A stretch of 13,220 nucleotides of DNA from JBGPLJ01 sp041486385. Its GTDB lineage: Bacteria > Pseudomonadota > Gammaproteobacteria > Steroidobacterales > Steroidobacteraceae. A program made the position numbers and the translations under genes. The notes beneath the pieces were generated by a model. The model worked only from the letters and a program-made list of their open reading frames with translations, ran no database searches and had not been told where the DNA came from. The DNA is taken from the NCBI GenBank assembly GCA_041486385.1, contig JBGPLJ010000067.1, forward strand, positions 1-13,220. Direction: 5' to 3'. Position 1 is the stretch's first letter. The number at the start of each line of letters is the position of its first letter. Shown piece after piece: positions 1 through 5,671 of the stretch.

Positions 1-1
1 C

Positions 2-46
2 TACCTCTTCGAGTACTTCCTCGTCACGCTCGAAAAGTTCCTGTAG
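2..46 (+). CDS. 3' end of an unidentified protein-coding gene (partial)
   Basis: Reading from base 2, fourteen sense codons end in TAG at 44-46 and encode YLFEYFLVTLEKFL. Thirteen of the fourteen codons end in G or C, the same strong bias as the certain genes of the window, and the other two forward frames do not show it. This suggests the real C-terminus of a gene entering from the left. The tail is aromatic and hydrophobic and ends in a short amphipathic stretch. It is too short to name a family. It stops 5 bp before the stop codon of the minus-strand dehydrogenase, a tight convergent arrangement with no visible terminator between. Confidence 0.45.
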   Translation, partial: YLFEYFLVTLEKFL

Positions 47-51
47 TCCTT

Positions 52-852
52 TCAATAGCGGCGTCGTATCGCGTTCGCTGCGATCCTGTCGATGAGACGG
101 GGGGCGATGAGTTTGAGCCAGCGGCCGAAGCGGCCGCGTGCCGACAGGATGACGAGGCGCCTGCGCTGCTCGATCGCGCTCACGATCCGGGCGGCGCAAT
201 GTTCGGCCGTCATGATGCGCGAGGTCTGCATCGGGCTCGCGCCGAGCGGTTTGCCATCCGCGCCGATCGCGCGCTTGTGAACCTCGCTCACGACGAAGTC
301 GGGCGCCACGATGGTCACGTCGACGCCGCTGCCGTCCAGTTCGATGCGGAGCGATTCGAAAAAACCCACCATCGCATGCTTGCTCGCGGTATAGCCGCTG
401 CGCTCGGGGACACCGGTGAATCCGGCAACGCTCGCCACCGCGACGACGAGGCCGCGCGAGACCTTGAGCGCCGCGAGCGCCCGATGCGTCAGGTACACGG
501 CGCCGAGATAGTTCACCTGCATCAGTTGCTCGAAGATCGAGAGGTCCGTGAGCGCGTCGAAGCGCGCCCACATCGTGCTGCCGGCGTTGTTCACGAGCAC
601 ATCGAGGCCGCCGAATTCCTTGAGCGTTCGGTCGATGAGCGCCTGGCAGTCCGCGGGCTTTGCAACATCGGTGACCTGCGCAATTGCGCGAGCGCCGAGC
701 CTGACGCATTGCTCCGCGACCTGCGCGAGCTTCGTGCCATCGCGCGCCGCGAGCACGAGGCGCGTTTCGCGGCGGGCGAGCGCCAGCGCGAGCGCCTCGC
801 CAATTCCCGTGGAGGCTCCCGTGATAACGATGATCTTGCCGGCCAGCTGCAT
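52..852 (-). CDS. SDR-family NAD(P)-dependent oxidoreductase
   Basis: A 266-aa classical short-chain dehydrogenase/reductase, a single Rossmann-fold enzyme of typical length (about 250-270 aa). Visible signatures are the dinucleotide-binding glycine motif TGASTGIG (residues 11-18), TDV at 61-63 at the adenine-binding position, NNAG (88-91), the structural Asn114, the catalytic Ser141, and the YxxxK pair Tyr154/Lys158. There is no signal peptide, so it is cytosolic. The last 30 or so residues are basic and hydrophobic (ending RRRY), as in SDRs that sit against membranes or act on lipid substrates, but the substrate cannot be read from sequence. The ATG at 850-852 is preceded by an AAGGG-type ribosome site about 10 nt upstream. 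It is convergent with the gene on its left and divergent from the small lipoprotein gene. The family call is firm; the reaction beyond NAD(P)-dependent carbonyl/hydroxyl chemistry is unknown. Confidence 0.93.
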   Translation of the reverse strand: MQLAGKIIVITGASTGIGEALALALARRETRLVLAARDGTKLAQVAEQCVRLGARAIAQVTDVAKPADCQALIDRTLKEFGGLDVLVNNAGSTMWARFDALTDLSIFEQLMQVNYLGAVYLTHRALAALKVSRGLVVAVASVAGFTGVPERSGYTASKHAMVGFFESLRIELDGSGVDVTIVAPDFVVSEVHKRAIGADGKPLGASPMQTSRIMTAEHCAARIVSAIEQRRRLVILSARGRFGRWLKLIAPRLIDRIAANAIRRRY

Positions 853-911
853 GCGAGTCGCCCTTTGGGATTACACTTGAATCGAGGCTCTAGTCGGTGG
901 AGACCAGTGTC
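853..911. promoter_or_regulatory. Divergent intergenic region between the SDR and lipoprotein genes
   Basis: This 59-bp gap must hold the start signals for both flanking genes if they are transcribed from here. On the minus strand TGTAAT (870-875) matches the sigma-70 -10 consensus at 5 of 6 positions, but no good -35 lies 16-18 bp upstream. On the plus strand a GGTGGAGA run (896-903) serves as ribosome-binding site for the ATG at 912. No convincing operator or terminator is seen. Confidence 0.25.
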
Positions 912-1208
912 ATGCGAATCTGGATCAGCGCGTTGATTTTGGCAATGGCTGCGGCCGGCTGCGGTTCGAGCCCGCCCCCCCAAAGTAACGCCAATGACGA
1001 TAAGGCGCCCGCGCCAACCGTGTTCGATGACACGGTGAGGACCATCGACAAAGCGAAAGAATCGCAAGCCCTGCAAGAGAATCGCGTGAACGACCTCAAT
1101 CGCCAGCTCGACGCCCAAGAACAAGGCGACAAGAAGGGCGATGCCAACGGCACGACAGCGCCCTCCGACCCGGACGCAGCGCCTAATACAGATCAGCAAT
1201 CGAAGTAG
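912..1208 (+). CDS. Small predicted lipoprotein of unknown function
   Basis: A 98-aa protein starting at the ATG at 912. An in-frame GTG at 897 would add five residues before the signal peptide, and I prefer the ATG because it gives a clean lipoprotein signal with the GGTGGAGA ribosome site 8 nt upstream. The first 16 residues are basic then hydrophobic and end in AAAG followed by Cys17, an acceptable lipobox. The mature protein is short and polar: a Ser/Pro-rich linker, a central charged segment (roughly residues 39-67, TIDKAKES through RQLDAQEQ) with helix/coiled-coil character, then a disordered Asp/Pro/Thr/Gln-rich tail. The residue after Cys is Gly, not Asp, so outer-membrane sorting by Lol is expected. 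The following GIY-YIG gene begins 9 bp downstream, suggesting co-transcription. No family is recognised; related small lipoproteins with a central helix are common in gammaproteobacteria. Confidence 0.72.
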   Translation: MRIWISALILAMAAAGCGSSPPPQSNANDDKAPAPTVFDDTVRTIDKAKESQALQENRVNDLNRQLDAQEQGDKKGDANGTTAPSDPDAAPNTDQQSK

Positions 1209-1217
1209 CTGCGACCG

Positions 1218-1505
1218 GTGAGTACCGATACGGCGCCGCCCTGGTGGGTCTACATCGTTCGCGCGGCGAATGGTTCGCTCTACACCGGCATCACGACCGA
1301 TCTCAAACGCCGCTTCGCCGAACATCGCTCCGGTGCGCGCGGCGCGCGCTTCTTCCGCACTTCAGACGCGCAGCGTCTGGTCTATGCGGAGCAACTCGGC
1401 GATCGGTCGAGCGCGTCGCGACGCGAAGCCGCGATCAAGCGCTTGCAGCGCGCCCAGAAACTCGAGCTCATCAAATCCGCCGTCAGCCGTCCCCGCCGCC
1501 CTTGA
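1218..1505 (+). CDS. GIY-YIG domain protein (YhbQ/UPF0213-like)
   Basis: A 95-aa single-domain protein of the GIY-YIG nuclease superfamily, close to the size of YhbQ-type proteins (about 90-100 aa). The motif appears as VYIV (11-14) and LYTGIT (21-26), followed by the helix with LKRRFAEH (29-36) carrying the conserved Arg and His. Glu70 in SRREAAIKRL is the expected metal-binding glutamate, and KLELI (81-85) closes the domain. All catalytic-type residues seem present, so DNA nuclease activity is plausible. Members of this subfamily have been linked to DNA end processing or repair, but this is family knowledge and not demonstrated here. The start is a GTG; upstream GACCGGTGAG gives only a weak ribosome site. 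Its 3' end overlaps the 3' end of fumC by 23 bp on the opposite strand. Confidence 0.88.
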   Translation: MSTDTAPPWWVYIVRAANGSLYTGITTDLKRRFAEHRSGARGARFFRTSDAQRLVYAEQLGDRSSASRREAAIKRLQRAQKLELIKSAVSRPRRP

Positions 1506-2880
1506 TTCCGCCGCGTGTGAGTTCTTCAGGGTCGAGGAGGCGCTGCAACTCCGCGCGCGAGAGAGCGGTCATCTCGACCGCTACGTCGAGAATCGGGCGC
1601 CCCTCGGCATAGGCTTTCTTCGCAATCGCTGCGCCTTTCTCATAGCCGATGAGGGCATTGAGCGCGGTCACCAGAATCGGATTGCGATCGAGCGCCGCTG
1701 CGATGTGCTCTTCATTGACCTTGAAGCCCGCGATCCCCTGGTCCGCGAGCGCGCGCAGAGCATTCGCAAGCAAGCGAATGCTTTCGAGGAGGTTATACGC
1801 GATCACCGGCAGCATCACGTTCAACTGAAAGTTGCCCGCCTGCCCGGCGATCGTGATCGTCGCGTCATTGCCGATGACCTGCGCCGCAACCATGACCGCC
1901 GCTTCCGCAATCACAGGGTTCACCTTGCCCGGCATGATGCTGCTTCCGGGTTGCAGGGCGGGCAGGGCGATCTCGGCGAGCCCCGCGAGCGGACCGCTGT
2001 TCATCCAGCGCAGGTCGTTCGCAATCTTGGTCAAGCTGACCGCAATGGTCTTCAACTGTCCCGAGAGCTCGACCGCGGCGTCCTGGGACGACAGCGATTC
2101 AAAATAGTTGCGGCTCGGTACGAAGGGCACCTGCGTGAGTTTCTGCAGTTCCTCGCAAAAGACCGCGCCGAACTGTGGATGGGCGTTGATTCCCGTGCCG
2201 ACCGCTGTACCGCCTTGCGCCAGTGCGAGCAACCGCGGTTCAACGCTTGCGAGCCGCGCGCGGCCAAGCTCGAGCTGCGCGCGCCAACCCGAGAGTTCCT
2301 GGGCGAGCGTCACCGGCATCGCGTCCATGAGATGCGTGCGTCCTGTTTTCACGACGCCTTCGACCGCGCGCTCTTTGGCGCGCAACACTTCACACGCGTG
2401 ACCGAGCGCCGCACTGAGATCCTGACGGACCGCGAGCGCCGCGCTCACATGAATCGTGGTCGGAATGACATCGTTGCTGCTCTGACCCATGTTGACATGA
2501 TCGTTCGGATGGACAGCGCGGCCGAGGCGCCGACTGGCGAGGTGCGCGATCACCTCGTTCGCGTTCATGTTGGTGCTGGTGCCCGAACCGGTTTGAAACA
2601 CGTCGATCGGAAACTGACTGTCGTGCCTGCCGCTCGCAACTTCCGCGGCGGATGCGTCGATCGCCGCCGCAATGTCGGGCTCGAGCAATGCGAGGCGCAG
2701 GTTCGCGCGCGCGGCGGCTTGCTTGACGAGCCCGAGCGCCGCGATGAACCTCGCCGGCATCCTGAGCCCGCTGATGGGAAAATTTTGCACGGCGCGCTGC
2801 GTCTGCGCTCCCCATAGCGCATTCGCGGGCACTTCGAGCTCGCCCATGCTGTCGCGTTCGGTTCGCAAGGTGTTTGTCAC
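1483..2880 (-). CDS. fumC: Class II fumarate hydratase (fumarase C)
   Basis: A 465-aa cytosolic enzyme that interconverts fumarate and (S)-malate in the TCA cycle. It is the heat-stable, iron-free, homotetrameric class II type, almost the same length as E. coli FumC (467 aa). Conserved blocks are DSMGELEVPA near the start, GSGTSTNMNANE (98-109), SSNDVIPT (134-141), GRTHLMDA with active-site His183, and the superfamily signature GSSIMPGKVNP (312-322) bearing the catalytic Ser313/Ser314 loop. The His-to-Ser spacing of 130 equals that of the E. coli enzyme (His188, Ser318). The start is a GTG at 2878-2880 preceded by AAGGGGA; it gives the family's normal N-terminus. It is divergent from plsB. 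The paralogues aspartase and argininosuccinate lyase share the fold, but the block sequences favour fumarase. Confidence 0.97.
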   Translation of the reverse strand: MTNTLRTERDSMGELEVPANALWGAQTQRAVQNFPISGLRMPARFIAALGLVKQAAARANLRLALLEPDIAAAIDASAAEVASGRHDSQFPIDVFQTGSGTSTNMNANEVIAHLASRRLGRAVHPNDHVNMGQSSNDVIPTTIHVSAALAVRQDLSAALGHACEVLRAKERAVEGVVKTGRTHLMDAMPVTLAQELSGWRAQLELGRARLASVEPRLLALAQGGTAVGTGINAHPQFGAVFCEELQKLTQVPFVPSRNYFESLSSQDAAVELSGQLKTIAVSLTKIANDLRWMNSGPLAGLAEIALPALQPGSSIMPGKVNPVIAEAAVMVAAQVIGNDATITIAGQAGNFQLNVMLPVIAYNLLESIRLLANALRALADQGIAGFKVNEEHIAAALDRNPILVTALNALIGYEKGAAIAKKAYAEGRPILDVAVEMTALSRAELQRLLDPEELTRGGIKGGGDG

Positions 2881-2959
2881 GCCGGAAGTCCCCTTAAGGA
2901 CGAGAAGGCCGTATGCGCTATGATGAAAATCTTAGCACCTCGAGCCGCTTGCAGAACGC
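2881..2959. promoter_or_regulatory. Divergent fumC/plsB control region
   Basis: These 79 bp separate the two divergent genes. For plsB, TATGAT (2919-2924) resembles a -10 box (5 of 6) but its -35 partner is poor; the closest is TTAAGG at 2894-2899 with a long 19-bp spacer. For fumC, TAAGAT on the minus strand (2929-2934) is a weaker -10 candidate (4 of 6). The two -10 candidates overlap closely, so the promoters, if real, would compete. The run AAGGGGA on the minus strand just before the fumC GTG is its ribosome site. No clear operator palindrome is seen. Confidence 0.3.
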
Positions 2960-5428
2960 ATGGCACTGAAAGCTGATTTCGGTCTCACCGGGTCCGCGCA
3001 ATGGCTGATGCGCAAGCTCGTCGCCCTTTGGGTGCGCGCGACCGTCGCTCCAGAAGACATCGCGGGCCGTCTGGCGGGCCGCGCGCGTCCAGTCTGTTAC
3101 GTACTCGAGCATGACAGTGTCTCGGATTTTCTGACCCTGCAGGACGTGTGCGTCGCGCGGGGACTGCCCCGGCCGTCGCGCCGGCTCAACTTCGGGCCTT
3201 TGAGCGAACGCCGCTCGGTCTTCTATATGGAAGTGCGCACGGGATTTCTGCGCCAGCGCGTCGATCGTCGCGTCCCCTCGCTCCTCCTGGAACTCATTGC
3301 GCACGCGCGCGACGACGCCGAACTCGACCTCGACATCGTGCCGGTCGCGATCTACTGGGGACGCGCGCCGCAGAAGGAAGGCTCGCTCATACGCCTGCTC
3401 TTCTCGGAGAACTGGGCGTTCGCCGGACGCTTGCGCAAGTTCTTCACCGTGCTCATCAACGGCCGCAATGTCGTACTGCAATTCGGCGACCCGGTGCCGC
3501 TCAGGAGCCTCATCGAAGATGGCCTCGATGAGGCACGCAGCGTGCGGCGCGCCTCGCGCCTGCTGCGCGCCCATTTCAAGAATCAGCGCGACGCCACGAT
3601 CGGTCCCGATCTCTCCCATCGCCGCACCATCGTTGCGCAGGTGCTGCGCACCCGCGCCGTGCGTGCGGTCGTACGCCAGCAGATGCGCGAGGAAAACCTT
3701 GCGCGCCGCGAGGTACTGAAGAACGCGAAACGCGCCGCCGACGAGATCGCCGCGACCTATTCGCACGCGTTCGTTTCGGTGATGGCGCGGGTGCTGAGCC
3801 GCGTGTGGAACCGGCTCTATGACGGCCTGATCGTACGGCACCTCGACGTGCTGACGCGCGCGGCCGACGGGCGCGAGATCGTGTACGTGCCCTGTCACCG
3901 CAGCCACATGGACTATCTGCTGCTCTCGTACGTGATCTATCAGAGTGGCTTCGCCGTGCCGCACGTGGCTGCGGGCATCAACCTCAATCTGCCGATCGTT
4001 GGACGGTTCCTGCGCAAGGGCGGCGGGTTTTTCGTGCGCCGCTCGTTCCGCGGCTCGAGTCTTTATTCGGTCGTCTTCACGAAGTATCTCGGGGTGATGC
4101 TCGCGAAAGGCCATGCGCTCGAATATTTCGTCGAAGGCGGACGCAGCCGCACCGGACGCCTCCTGGCGCCCAAGACCGGCATGCTCTCGATGACGGTGCG
4201 CAGTTACCTGCGTTATCCGAAGCGGCCCGTGATGTTCGTGCCGGTGTATTTCGGCTACGAGCGCCTCGTGGAGGGCGAGACCTACATCGGCGAGCTGTCA
4301 GGCCGCGCCAAGCAGAAAGAGACGGTAGGGGGCCTCCTGCGCGCGCTGCCAAAGCTCCGCCAGAAATTCGGGCACGTGTTCGTCAACTTTGGCGAGCCGA
4401 TCGAGCTCGATGAGGTGTTGAAACGCCACAACGCCAATTGGCGCACGGACACGCCGCAGGACGACAGCAAGCCACCTTGGGTGGCCGCGGTGGTCGACGA
4501 GCTCGCGACCAGCATCATGCGCAACATCAACGGCGCCGCGGCGGTGAATCCCGTCAACCTGCTCTCGACCGCGCTGCTCGCGACGCCCCGTCAATCGTTT
4601 CTCGCGACGGATCTTGCGCGGCAGATCGACGTCTATCGCCGCATCCTGGCAGAGGCCAGGTACGGCCCGCGTGTCACGCTGTGCGAGGAGGACGGCGAGG
4701 CGTGCATCAAGTATTGCGAGTCCATGGGCTTCGTGCAGCGCCAGCCGCATGCGCTCGGCGACGTACTGCGCATGAGCGAGATCAATTCGATATTGCAGAC
4801 CTATTTTCGCAACAACGTCGTGCACCTGTTTGCGATGCCCTCGCTGATTGCCTGCTGCTTCATCAATAACGCCACCATGCGCGCCGAGGACATTCTGCGG
4901 CTCGCATGGCGCGTGTATCCCTATATCGCCGAGGAACTGTTCCTGCACTGGCGCGAGGATGAGGTTCCCGGGGTCGTGCAGGAACATCTGCGCGTGTTCG
5001 TCGCGCTTGGCCTGCTGCAGGTGAATGATGACGGCACCGCGTGGAGCCGGCCCCCGGCCGCGGCGCCGCAGGCGGTGCAGTTGTCGCTCCTCGCGCAGGC
5101 GACGATCCAGACGGTGGAACGCTACTACCTCGCGATTACGCTGCTCGTCCGGTCAGGCAGCGGCACGATGACACCCGCGGAGCTGGAGCAGCGCTGCCAT
5201 CTCATGGCTCAGCGGATGTCGATGCTTTATGGCTTCAATTCGCCGGAATTCTTCGACAAGGAGCTGTTCGGCAGCTTCATCGATCTGCTGCGCCGGCGCG
5301 GCGTCGTGCAGACCGATTTGGCCGGCAAACTCATGTTCGACGAAGTGCTGCTCAACGTCGAAGCCGACGCTGAGCTCGTGCTCGCGGAGCAGATTCGGCA
5401 CAGCATCCTGCAGGTTGCGCACAGCTGA
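2960..5428 (+). CDS. plsB: Glycerol-3-phosphate 1-O-acyltransferase PlsB
   Basis: An 822-aa inner-membrane-associated enzyme that transfers an acyl chain from acyl-ACP or acyl-CoA to position 1 of glycerol-3-phosphate, the first committed step of phospholipid synthesis. The acyltransferase blocks are all present: block I HRSHMD (313-318) with the catalytic His and Asp five apart, preceded by YVPC; block II GGGFFVRRSFRG (354-365); block III EGGRSRTGR (392-400); and block IV FVPVYFGYE (426-434). Upstream GRAP (134-137) and downstream FVNFGEPIEL (474-483) and the C-terminal NSPEFFDKELF also match the enterobacterial PlsB (807 aa), so the protein is complete. The ATG at 2960 is the first start after an in-frame TAG at 2933-2935; the ribosome site is weak. 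It is not linked to the usual dgkA/ubiA neighbours here. Product and start are confident. Confidence 0.97.
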   Translation: MALKADFGLTGSAQWLMRKLVALWVRATVAPEDIAGRLAGRARPVCYVLEHDSVSDFLTLQDVCVARGLPRPSRRLNFGPLSERRSVFYMEVRTGFLRQRVDRRVPSLLLELIAHARDDAELDLDIVPVAIYWGRAPQKEGSLIRLLFSENWAFAGRLRKFFTVLINGRNVVLQFGDPVPLRSLIEDGLDEARSVRRASRLLRAHFKNQRDATIGPDLSHRRTIVAQVLRTRAVRAVVRQQMREENLARREVLKNAKRAADEIAATYSHAFVSVMARVLSRVWNRLYDGLIVRHLDVLTRAADGREIVYVPCHRSHMDYLLLSYVIYQSGFAVPHVAAGINLNLPIVGRFLRKGGGFFVRRSFRGSSLYSVVFTKYLGVMLAKGHALEYFVEGGRSRTGRLLAPKTGMLSMTVRSYLRYPKRPVMFVPVYFGYERLVEGETYIGELSGRAKQKETVGGLLRALPKLRQKFGHVFVNFGEPIELDEVLKRHNANWRTDTPQDDSKPPWVAAVVDELATSIMRNINGAAAVNPVNLLSTALLATPRQSFLATDLARQIDVYRRILAEARYGPRVTLCEEDGEACIKYCESMGFVQRQPHALGDVLRMSEINSILQTYFRNNVVHLFAMPSLIACCFINNATMRAEDILRLAWRVYPYIAEELFLHWREDEVPGVVQEHLRVFVALGLLQVNDDGTAWSRPPAAAPQAVQLSLLAQATIQTVERYYLAITLLVRSGSGTMTPAELEQRCHLMAQRMSMLYGFNSPEFFDKELFGSFIDLLRRRGVVQTDLAGKLMFDEVLLNVEADAELVLAEQIRHSILQVAHS

Positions 5429-5475
5429 CCGTGGAATCGTGTGTCGCACGCGCCGAACGACCCCTGTGCTCACCT

Positions 5476-5488
5476 TTTGCACTGCAAA
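5476..5488. repeat. Perfect short palindrome (possible operator)
   Basis: TTTGC-ACT-GCAAA is a perfect 5-bp inverted repeat with a 3-bp centre. It lies about 30 bp upstream of the candidate -35 element, where an activator or repressor dimer could bind. It has no following T run on either strand and the stem is too short for an intrinsic terminator. A chance match of this size is possible. Confidence 0.3.
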
Positions 5489-5517
5489 CGCCGACCTTCG
5501 AGCGCGCATTTCTCGCC

Positions 5518-5547
5518 GTGATCGAGCTGCGATCTCGCTGATATACT
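5518..5547 (+). promoter_or_regulatory. Candidate sigma-70 promoter of the envelope operon
   Basis: TATACT at 5542-5547 matches the -10 consensus at 5 of 6 positions and is one of few AT-rich hexamers in this GC-rich gap. GTGATC at 5518-5523, 18 bp upstream, matches the -35 consensus at 3 of 6, so an activator may be needed. Transcription would start near 5554, giving a 5' untranslated leader of about 118 nt before the DUF1302 gene. Confidence 0.4.
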
Positions 5548-5553
5548 CCATCG

Positions 5554-5603
5554 ACACAGGGCGAAGCCGCGCGCCAGCTGTCTACCAATACCAACACAGG
5601 GCG
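5554..5603 (+). repeat. Direct repeat pair ACACAGGGCG, 40 bp apart
   Basis: The 10-mer ACACAGGGCG occurs exactly at 5554-5563 and 5594-5603. The start-to-start distance of 40 bp is close to four helical turns, so both copies would face the same side of the DNA. The first copy begins at the predicted transcription start. It could be a pair of protein-binding sites or part of a folded leader; chance cannot be excluded for 10 bp in GC-rich DNA. Confidence 0.4.
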
Positions 5604-5671
5604 CGGGGGAGCACGGTAGTCACTGCCGGGCGCAAAGCCGCTACAACGACATCATTTTCGTGGGGGAACAC
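5554..5671 (+). other. Predicted 5' leader with small hairpins
   Basis: If transcription starts near 5554, the leader could form three small hairpins: GGC-GAA-GCC at 5560-5568, CGGUAG-UCA-CUGCCG at 5614-5628 (six pairs with one G-U), and GGC-GCAAA-GCC at 5629-5639. The first and third sit in similar contexts (GGGCG, an A-rich loop, then GCCGC). I do not recognise a known riboswitch class. The strong ribosome site GGGGGAA (5662-5668) follows in a less structured stretch. Confidence 0.25.

Larger units (their letters stand above)
5429..5671. promoter_or_regulatory. Intergenic region upstream of the envelope operon
   Basis: These 243 bp hold no convincing gene. In order they contain: a short imperfect inverted sequence just after the plsB stop (CGTG-5 nt-CACG, too short and without a T run to be called a terminator), the palindrome at 5476-5488, a sigma-70-like promoter at 5518-5547, and a GC-rich leader with a direct repeat and three small hairpins. 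It is the largest non-coding gap in the window and is the only obvious place for a promoter of the five-gene operon to the right. Confidence 0.55.

Noticed and set aside
199..936. 245-codon + strand frame opposite the SDR gene
   Set aside because: All SDR catalytic motifs read on the minus strand; the + frame is Arg/Glu-rich with no recognisable domain.
1270..2817. 515-codon + strand open frame lying antisense to fumC and overlapping the GIY-YIG gene
   Set aside because: It lies opposite a fully conserved fumarase, its translation is Arg-rich and low in hydrophobic order, and it has no recognisable domain. GC-rich third positions suppress stops in antisense frames.
2918..4114. 398-codon minus-strand frame opposite the first half of plsB
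   Set aside because: The plsB motifs are intact on the other strand. The antisense translation is His/Arg/Ala-rich with no family resemblance.
5434..5452. Possible terminator after plsB (CGTG and CACG arms)
   Set aside because: The stem is only 4 bp and no T run follows, so it does not meet the form of an intrinsic terminator.
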